DNA of 9,539 nucleotides. Origin: Bacteroidales bacterium. Its GTDB lineage: Bacteria; Bacteroidota; Bacteroidia; Bacteroidales; Bacteroidaceae. The notes under the pieces are model-generated. The model was not told where the DNA came from and searched no databases. It saw nothing but the letters and a program-made list of their open reading frames with translations. The translations under genes and the position numbers were made by a program. Shown here in pieces: positions 4,772 to 9,539 of this stretch. Positions within the stretch are counted from its first letter, which is position 1; each line of letters begins with the position of its first letter. Location: the NCBI GenBank assembly GCA_004558865.1, contig SFCY01000087.1, forward strand, positions 1 through 9,539, given 5' to 3'.

Positions 4772-7666
4772 TTAGCGGCAAACGATGTTGATGATCTTCT
4801 TCGGCACCACAATCACCTTCACGACGGTCTTCCCGTCGAGGTATTTGTGGCTGCGCTCGTCGGCGAGGGTGGCCTTCTCGATGTCGTCCTTTGACGCGTC
4901 GGCGGGGAACGTCTTCTGGTAGCGGGCCTTGCCGTTGAAGCTCACGGCGAGCTGCACCTCGTTCTCCACGAGATATTTCTCGTCCCAAGCGGGCCATGCG
5001 GCGTCAGAGACGCTGCCTGAGTGGCCGAGAGCCTCCCACAACTCCTCGCTCACATGCGGGGCGAAGGGCGCGAGCAGCACCACAAGCTTCTCCAGCACCT
5101 CGCGCGAGCGGCACTTCTGCTGGGCCAGCTCACCCACGCCAATCATAAAGGCGGAGATGGCGGTGTTGTAGGAGAACTGCTCTATGTCGCCCGAAACTTT
5201 CTTGATGAGCTTGTGGATGCTCTTCAGCGACTCCCCCGACGCCGGCTCGTCGGTGACGAGCCACCCGTCGCCTACGGCTTCCTGGCCGCGGCCATTGGCA
5301 TAGAAGAGCGCCCAGAGCTTCTTCAGGAAGCGGTGGCAGCCGTCGATGCCGTTGGTGTCCCAAGGCTTGCTGGCCTCAACGGGGCCAAGGAACATCTCGT
5401 AGAGGCGCAGCGTGTCGGCGCCGTACTTCTCAACAATCATGTCGGGGTTGACCACATTGAACATCGACTTCGACATCTTCTCGATGGCCCAGCCGCACAC
5501 GTACTTGCCATCCTCAAGCACAAACTCGGCTTGGCTGTACTCAGGCCTCCACCGGCGGAAGGCGTCGAGGTCGAGCACGTCGCCATGCACGATGTTCACG
5601 TCCACATGGATGGGCGTGGTCTCATACTTGTCCTTCAGCCCGAGGCTGACAAAGACGGGTGCCTTGGAGTGGTCGTCGCTGTTGACGCGGTAGACGAAGT
5701 TGCTGCGGCCCTGTATCATGCCCTGGTTGATGAGCCGCTGGAAAGGCTCCTGCTCGCAGCTGTAGCCGTAGTCGAAGAGGAACTTGTTCCAGAATCGGCT
5801 GTAGATGAGGTGGCCTGTGGCATGCTCCGTGCCGCCCACGTAGAGGTCCACGTGGCGCCAGTATTCGTCGGCCTCCCTCGACACGAGAGCCTCGTCGTTG
5901 TGGGGGTCCATATAGCGCAGGTAGTAGGCCGACGACCCGGCGAAGCCCGGCATGGTGCAGAGCTCTATCGGGAACACGGTCTTGCCATCGACGAGGCTCT
6001 TGTCCACCACCTCCCTCTTCTGCGTGTCCCAAGCCCACTTCTTGGCTCGTCCCAATGGGGGCTCGCCCGTCTCGGTGGGCTCATAACGGTCGATGTCGGG
6101 CAACTGCAGGGGCAGGCACTCCTCGGGTATCATGCAGGGGATGTCACCTTTATAATATACGGGGAACGGCTCGCCCCAATAGCGCTGGCGGCTGAAGATG
6201 GCGTCGCGCAGACGATAGTTGACCTTCACGTGGCCCAGATGCTCGGAAGTGACAAACTCCTTGGTCTTCCGGATGGCGTCGCTGACGGAGAGCCCATTGA
6301 GCGTGAAGCCATGGAGCGCCTCCACACCCTCGCGCGGCGAGTTCATCACCGTGCCCTCCTTGGCGTCGAAACTCTCCTCGCTCACGTCGGCTCCCTCGAT
6401 GAGCGGAATGATGGGGAGGTTGAAGTGGCGGGCGAAGGCATAGTCGCGGCTGTCGTGGGCCGGGACGGCCATGATGGCTCCGGTGCCGTAGCCCGCGAGC
6501 ACGTATTCTGAGATCCAGATGGGGATGCGGTCGCCCGTGAAGGGATTCACGCCGAAGGAGCCAGAGAAGACTCCCGTGACCTTGCGGTCGGACATGCGCT
6601 CCAGCTCGGTGCGCTTGGCCACGTAGTCGAGATATTCGTCCACGGCCGCCTTCTGCCCCTCGGTAGTGAGCCTTGCCACCAGCTCGCTCTCGGGAGCCAG
6701 CACCATGAAGGTGACGCCAAAGATGGTGTCGGCGCGGGTGGTGAAGATGGTGACCTCGCCCTCGCGCTCCCCGCCGTCCTTGAGAGGGGTGAGGGTCCTG
6801 AAGCGCATCTCCGTGCCCTCCGAGCGTCCAATCCAGTTGCGCTGGGTCTCCTTGATGCTGTCGCTCCAGTCGATGGTGTCCAGGCCGTCGAGCAGCCGCT
6901 GGGCGTAGGCCGACACGCGCAGGCACCACTGCCGCATGCTCCGCTGCACCACGGGATAGCCGCCGCGCACACTGAGTCCGTTGACCACCTCGTCGTTGGC
7001 CAGCACGGTCCCCAACTGCGGGCACCAGTTCACCATGGTCTCGCCCTGGTAGGCGATGCGATAGTTCATCAGCACCTTCTGCTGCTCTTCCTCGCCCATG
7101 GCCTTCCACTCGTCGGCCGTGAACGAGAGTTCCTCGCCCTGTGCGGCGTGGATGCCCTCAGTGCCGCGCTCCTCAAAGTGGTGGATGAGCTTCCCGATGG
7201 GCTTTGCGCTCTGGCACTTGGTGCAGTAGAACGAGTTGAACATCTTCTCGAATGCCCACTGCGTCCAATGATAATAATGGGGGTCACAGGTGCGCACCTC
7301 GCGGTCCCAGTCGAAGCTGAAGCCGATGTTGTCGAGCTGGCGGCGGTAGCGGGCAATGTTCTCATTGGTGGTCTTGGCCGGATGCTGGCCGGTCTGGATG
7401 GCATACTGCTCTGCGGGCAGTCCGTAGGCGTCGTAGCCCATGGGATTGAGCACGTTGAAGCCCTTCAGTCTCTTGTAGCGTGCGTAGATATCGCTGGCGA
7501 TGTAGCCCAACGGATGGCCTACGTGCAGACCTGCCCCCGAGGGATAGGGGAACATGTTGAGCACGTAGAACTTCGGTTTGCTTTTGTCCTCAACAACGTG
7601 GTAGGTCTTGTCCTCGACCCACCTCTGTTGCCATTTCTTCTCAATTTCCCTGAAATTGTACTCCAT
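4772..7666 (-). CDS. leuS: Leucine--tRNA ligase
   Basis: The 964-residue protein is a complete class Ia aminoacyl-tRNA synthetase that attaches leucine to tRNA-Leu in the cytoplasm using ATP. The HIGH-type motif is HVGH (48-51) within PYPSGAGLHVGHPLGY, and the KMSKS loop is intact (730-734). The inserted editing domain CP1, which hydrolyses mischarged tRNA, shows FTTRADTIFGVTF (308-320) and VPAHDSRDYAFA (401-412) with the conserved Asp405. Other family blocks are FSRQRYWGEP (491-500), GSSAYYLRYMDP (577-588), GGTEHATGHLIYSRFW (611-626) and the anticodon-binding helices (about 815-900, with LLAPFAPHVSEELWE at 864-878). The length slightly exceeds typical bacterial LeuRS, partly from the segment between about 655 and 725 before KMSKS, which I believe is usual in Bacteroidetes. 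WCPQLGTVLANDEV lacks a second zinc-type cysteine. It is likely the first gene of an operon with yitT and rdgB. Confidence 0.98.
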   Translation of the reverse strand: MEYNFREIEKKWQQRWVEDKTYHVVEDKSKPKFYVLNMFPYPSGAGLHVGHPLGYIASDIYARYKRLKGFNVLNPMGYDAYGLPAEQYAIQTGQHPAKTTNENIARYRRQLDNIGFSFDWDREVRTCDPHYYHWTQWAFEKMFNSFYCTKCQSAKPIGKLIHHFEERGTEGIHAAQGEELSFTADEWKAMGEEEQQKVLMNYRIAYQGETMVNWCPQLGTVLANDEVVNGLSVRGGYPVVQRSMRQWCLRVSAYAQRLLDGLDTIDWSDSIKETQRNWIGRSEGTEMRFRTLTPLKDGGEREGEVTIFTTRADTIFGVTFMVLAPESELVARLTTEGQKAAVDEYLDYVAKRTELERMSDRKVTGVFSGSFGVNPFTGDRIPIWISEYVLAGYGTGAIMAVPAHDSRDYAFARHFNLPIIPLIEGADVSEESFDAKEGTVMNSPREGVEALHGFTLNGLSVSDAIRKTKEFVTSEHLGHVKVNYRLRDAIFSRQRYWGEPFPVYYKGDIPCMIPEECLPLQLPDIDRYEPTETGEPPLGRAKKWAWDTQKREVVDKSLVDGKTVFPIELCTMPGFAGSSAYYLRYMDPHNDEALVSREADEYWRHVDLYVGGTEHATGHLIYSRFWNKFLFDYGYSCEQEPFQRLINQGMIQGRSNFVYRVNSDDHSKAPVFVSLGLKDKYETTPIHVDVNIVHGDVLDLDAFRRWRPEYSQAEFVLEDGKYVCGWAIEKMSKSMFNVVNPDMIVEKYGADTLRLYEMFLGPVEASKPWDTNGIDGCHRFLKKLWALFYANGRGQEAVGDGWLVTDEPASGESLKSIHKLIKKVSGDIEQFSYNTAISAFMIGVGELAQQKCRSREVLEKLVVLLAPFAPHVSEELWEALGHSGSVSDAAWPAWDEKYLVENEVQLAVSFNGKARYQKTFPADASKDDIEKATLADERSHKYLDGKTVVKVIVVPKKIINIVCR

Positions 7667-7715
7667 TATCTGATGTCTGGTTATGATTTTCTAAAGGCAA
7701 ATAACAACACGTTTG

Positions 7716-7746
7716 CAAAATTACTAAAAAAGGGCGAAACAACCAA
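7716..7746 (-). promoter_or_regulatory. Predicted leuS promoter, Bacteroidetes type
   Basis: On the minus strand TAATTTTG (7723-7716) matches the -7 consensus TAnnTTTG exactly. TTGG (7746-7743) lies 19 bases upstream as a weak -33 box. Transcription would start near 7709, giving a leader of about 43 bases before the leuS ATG at 7666. No T-box or other leader riboswitch is visible in that short leader. Confidence 0.5.
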
Positions 7747-7785
7747 CTCTGACCCACGGATTTATCGTGTCGGCAGGATAGGGGC

Positions 7786-7961
7786 GCGGCAATATAGGCC
7801 GGTTCTAAAGATTAGGTTTAGAAACCAAGCCGATATGGATATATGTTGTTTCGGTCGTGTAGTCCGCTACACTCCCTCTTCAACTTACGTTTTGAATCCC
7901 GATATCTTGCATAATACGCCTCGACCTAATTTATAGAACCAACCTATAGAAAAATTGCCGC
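7786..7961. mobile_element. MITE-like element with imperfect terminal inverted repeats
   Basis: The left arm runs GCGGCAA-TATAGG-CC-GGTTCTAAAGATTAGG (7786-7816). The right arm, read as its reverse complement, runs GCGGCAA-TTTTTC-TATAGG-TT-GGTTCTATAAATTAGG (7961-7925). Apart from one 6-base insertion the arms match at 27 of 31 positions. The 108 bases between them encode nothing convincing and hold a hairpin, GTGTAG-TCCG-CTACAC (7857-7872), near the centre. No clear target-site duplication flanks it. Size and form suggest a non-autonomous insertion or a decayed insertion-sequence end pair. A structured regulatory RNA is the alternative. Confidence 0.5.
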
Positions 7962-7964
7962 AAG

Positions 7965-7996
7965 CTTGTTTATTACAAATATAATAATTATCTTTG
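7965..7996 (+). promoter_or_regulatory. Predicted promoter of the right-hand ATPase gene
   Basis: TATCTTTG (7989-7996) is an exact TAnnTTTG box. CTTG (7965-7968) lies 20 bases upstream, three of four matches to the -33 box. Transcription would start near 8001-8004, leaving a leader of only about 20 bases before the ATG at 8021. The spacer is very AT-rich. The -33 box lies only three bases beyond the right end of the inverted-repeat element. Confidence 0.6.
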
Positions 7997-8020
7997 CAAT
8001 AAACCAATGCGCTTTTGAAG

Positions 8021-9160
8021 ATGAACAAGCTATCCGTCTACAATCCTTTCGTTGTCGGACACTATGTCTCCGACGAGTATTTCTGCGACCGTAGGCAAGA
8101 GACAGACTTCCTGCGGAAGCAGATTGTCAACGGCCGCAACGTGGTGATGATTTCCCCACGCCGCATAGGGAAATCGGACCTCATCCACCACTTCTTCCAT
8201 CAGGAGGACATAAGAGCGCATTACTACACATTCTTCGTCGACATCTATGCAACGAGCAGTTTGGCGGAATTGGCCTACCTGTTGGGCAAGTCCATCTTCC
8301 TGTCGTTGAAGCCGCGTCCGCGCAAATGGATGGAGCATTTCTTCCAAGTGATGAAATCCTTGCGGGTGGGGTTCACGCTCGACTCGATGTCGGGCGACCC
8401 ATCATTCAACCTACAAGTGGGCGACATCGCCTCGCCTGAGGTGACGCTCCACGAGATTTTCGACTACCTCTCCCAGGCCGACCGGCATTGCATTGTGGCC
8501 ATCGACGAGTTCCAGCAGATTGCCGAATACCAGGAGAAGAACGTGGAGGCAGTGCTGCGCACCTACGTGCAGCAGTGTCCCAATGCCAACTTCATCTATG
8601 CGGGAAGCAAGCGCGACGTGATGAGCCTCATGTTCCACACGGCCTCGCGGCCTTTCTACGAGAGTGCCATCACCATGAGCCTTGACCCCATTCCAGAGGA
8701 GACATACGTGGCGTTTGCCAGCCGGCTCTTCCAGCGCGACGGGAGAACCATCGATGCGGAAGTGGTACAAAAGGTGTATGACGACTATGAAGGATGCACC
8801 TGGTTCGTGCAGATGATCATGAACGAGCTTTTCGCCATGACTCCCCCCGCTCACCACTGCGCCCCCGACCTGCTGCCCACAGCCCAGGACAACATCATCC
8901 AAGCCCAGCGCGTAGGCTATCAGGAGACATTGATGGCCCTGTCGGCCAAGCAACGCCGCCTGCTGATAGCCATAGCCAGGGAACGCCGGGCGGAGGGCGT
9001 CACCTCATCAGCATTCATCAAGAAATACAGTCTTTCGTCGGCAAGCAGCGTGCAGAGCGCCCTGCGCCCGTTGGTGGAGAATGGACTGGTGACGTGTGGC
9101 AACAACCAATACAGGGTTTACGATTATTTCTTGGCGGAATGGATAAGGATGAGCTGTTGA
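8021..9160 (+). CDS. Stand-alone P-loop ATPase with C-terminal winged-helix-like region
   Basis: The 379-residue protein opens with NPFVVGHYVSDEYFCDRRQE (8-27), the entry motif of bacterial ATPases related to the archaeal ATPase (MNS/STAND-like) group. Walker A is SPRRIGKS (45-52), Walker B is CIVAIDEFQQ (157-166), and a sensor-like strand is NFIYAGSKRDVM (190-201). Residues about 300-379 look like a winged helix: a helical SAKQRRLLIAIAR segment, a recognition-helix-like SLSSASSVQSALRPLVENGLV, then YRVYDYFLAEWIR. Such proteins are frequent in Bacteroidetes; their cellular role is mostly unknown, and no partner gene is adjacent here. A TTG six bases earlier (8015) is in frame, but ATG 8021 is preferred because it leaves a normal protein start just after the predicted transcript start. 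It stands alone and divergent from leuS. The fold is well supported; the function is not known. Confidence 0.88.
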   Translation: MNKLSVYNPFVVGHYVSDEYFCDRRQETDFLRKQIVNGRNVVMISPRRIGKSDLIHHFFHQEDIRAHYYTFFVDIYATSSLAELAYLLGKSIFLSLKPRPRKWMEHFFQVMKSLRVGFTLDSMSGDPSFNLQVGDIASPEVTLHEIFDYLSQADRHCIVAIDEFQQIAEYQEKNVEAVLRTYVQQCPNANFIYAGSKRDVMSLMFHTASRPFYESAITMSLDPIPEETYVAFASRLFQRDGRTIDAEVVQKVYDDYEGCTWFVQMIMNELFAMTPPAHHCAPDLLPTAQDNIIQAQRVGYQETLMALSAKQRRLLIAIARERRAEGVTSSAFIKKYSLSSASSVQSALRPLVENGLVTCGNNQYRVYDYFLAEWIRMSC

Positions 9161-9327
9161 CCTTGGCCCTCACAGACCAAGCAGGGGAAAGCAGACGCAC
9201 ACCATAGGATTCAAGACGAAAGGAAGGAGAGTCAGCCGCTCCTGCGATTGGTGCGTGTGGATCTGTTGCTGGTGCGGTCCCAGTCCCTACAAACCTACAA
9301 AACCTATAAGGCTTACTTGTCCGCTTA
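9161..9327. other. Non-coding stretch after the ATPase gene
   Basis: No open frame here looks like a gene, and no clean intrinsic terminator follows the ATPase stop codon; the only pairing seen is a weak CCTTGG with CCAAG (about 9161-9181). The run CCTACAAACCTACAAAACC (9286-9304) is a short imperfect duplication. The stretch continues as repeat DNA to the window end. Confidence 0.5.
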
Positions 9328-9357
9328 GGGCAGCGAATCTCACGGGCAGCGAACCTC
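9328..9357. repeat. Direct repeat pair, 14 bases
   Basis: GGGCAGCGAATCTC (9328-9341) recurs as GGGCAGCGAACCTC (9344-9357), one mismatch, period 16. It is non-coding and probably a small local duplication. Confidence 0.55.
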
Positions 9358-9361
9358 CCAT

Positions 9362-9410
9362 GCGACAGCCTGTTTTCAAGGTTTGGGGCGATAGCCTGTT
9401 TTCATGGTTT
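9362..9410. repeat. Direct repeat pair, 23 bases
   Basis: The segment beginning GCGACAGCCTGTTTTCA (9362-9384) recurs from GCGATAGCCTGTTTTCA (9388-9410), matching at 21 of 23 bases with a period of 26. Two copies only, in non-coding DNA just before the large inverted repeat. Confidence 0.65.
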
Positions 9411-9420
9411 TCCTTTGTGT

Positions 9421-9538
9421 CAGCGCCAAGATTCGACGCGGGAGAATCTGCCATTGTAGGGGTTGAGGGCGGTGAGAGGCGCGCCTCTCACAAGTCCTCA
9501 GCCCCTACAATGGCAGAGGGTCTAAGCCCTTGGCGCTG
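9421..9538. repeat. 118-base nested inverted repeat (multi-stem palindrome)
   Basis: Three nested stems share one centre. The outer stem is CAGCGCCAAG (9421-9430) with CTTGGCGCTG (9529-9538), perfect over 10 bp. The main stem pairs 9447-9468 (starting TCTGCCATTGTAGGGG) with 9496-9517 (ending CCCCTACAATGGCAGA), 21 of 22 matched and the odd pair a G-U wobble in RNA. The tip is a perfect 20-base palindrome, GTGAGAGGCG next to CGCCTCTCAC (9472-9491). Unpaired bulges lie at 9431-9446 and 9518-9528; the left one can form its own ATTC/GAAT stem, giving a branched fold. The window ends one base past it, so the outer stem may extend further. Confidence 0.85.
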
Positions 9539-9539
9539 G

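Noticed and set aside
3320..6511. Long plus-strand frames (up to 524 and 496 codons) opposite rdgB, yitT and leuS.
   Set aside because: They are antisense shadows of well-identified genes in GC-rich DNA; the translations are rich in His, Val, Gly and Glu with no recognisable domain.
7148..7936. Plus-strand frame of 262 codons from inside leuS into the intergenic region.
   Set aside because: Most of it is antisense to leuS, and the rest crosses the inverted-repeat element; the tail ending HNTPRPNL could be a repeat-derived translation but is not supported as a gene.
8015..8020. TTG at 8015 as the start of the right ATPase.
   Set aside because: An ATG in the same frame lies six bases later, and TTG would shorten an already very short leader; the difference is only two residues.
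9161..9181. CCTTGG...CCAAG after the ATPase stop as a terminator.
   Set aside because: The stem is only about five bases with a large loop and no T-run.

Overview
The window reads as chromosomal DNA of a relatively GC-rich member of the Bacteroidota, most likely Prevotella or a close relative. Several independent signs agree. Three start-proximal promoters fit the Bacteroidetes pattern (a -33 TTTG-like box and a -7 TAnnTTTG box about 19-20 bases apart). Recognisable Shine-Dalgarno sequences are scarce. There is a PorZ-type protein of the type IX secretion system (T9SS), and the leucyl-tRNA synthetase looks like the Bacteroidetes form. The genus is an inference; no marker gene that could fix it is present.

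Layout, left to right. Positions 1-303 (minus) hold the N-terminal part of an accessory P-loop ATPase (AAA-ATPase-like family, usually joined to a PD-(D/E)XK nuclease region), cut by the window edge. Positions 304-746 have no gene. They hold an array of small GC-rich palindromes, a CGCAAAG triplet repeat, a 16-base perfect palindrome, and a hairpin with two G-rich direct repeats. Positions 747-2747 (minus) encode a PorZ-like secreted double beta-propeller protein with its own promoter. Upstream of it, in transcription order, lies leuS (7666-4772), then yitT (4684-3647), then rdgB (3650-3039). These are probably one operon that ends at a strong hairpin terminator at 2913-2949; the porZ promoter lies across that terminator.

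Positions 7667-8020 form a divergent intergenic region. Promoter-like sequences face both ways, and a 176-base element with imperfect terminal inverted repeats, resembling a MITE, lies between them. Positions 8021-9160 (plus) encode a complete stand-alone P-loop ATPase with a C-terminal winged-helix-like region. Positions 9161-9539 have no gene; they carry two pairs of short direct repeats and then a 118-base nested inverted repeat that ends at the window edge.

The centre is ordinary housekeeping: tRNA charging, nucleotide-pool sanitation, a membrane protein and a T9SS component. The two outer genes are accessory ATPases, and almost all unexplained structure lies in intergenic DNA as palindromic or inverted repeats. 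I see no CRISPR array, tRNA, rRNA, intact transposase or convincing multi-gene defence system. The most interesting signals are the nested inverted repeat at the right end, the MITE-like element between leuS and the ATPase, and the palindrome array in front of the left ATPase.
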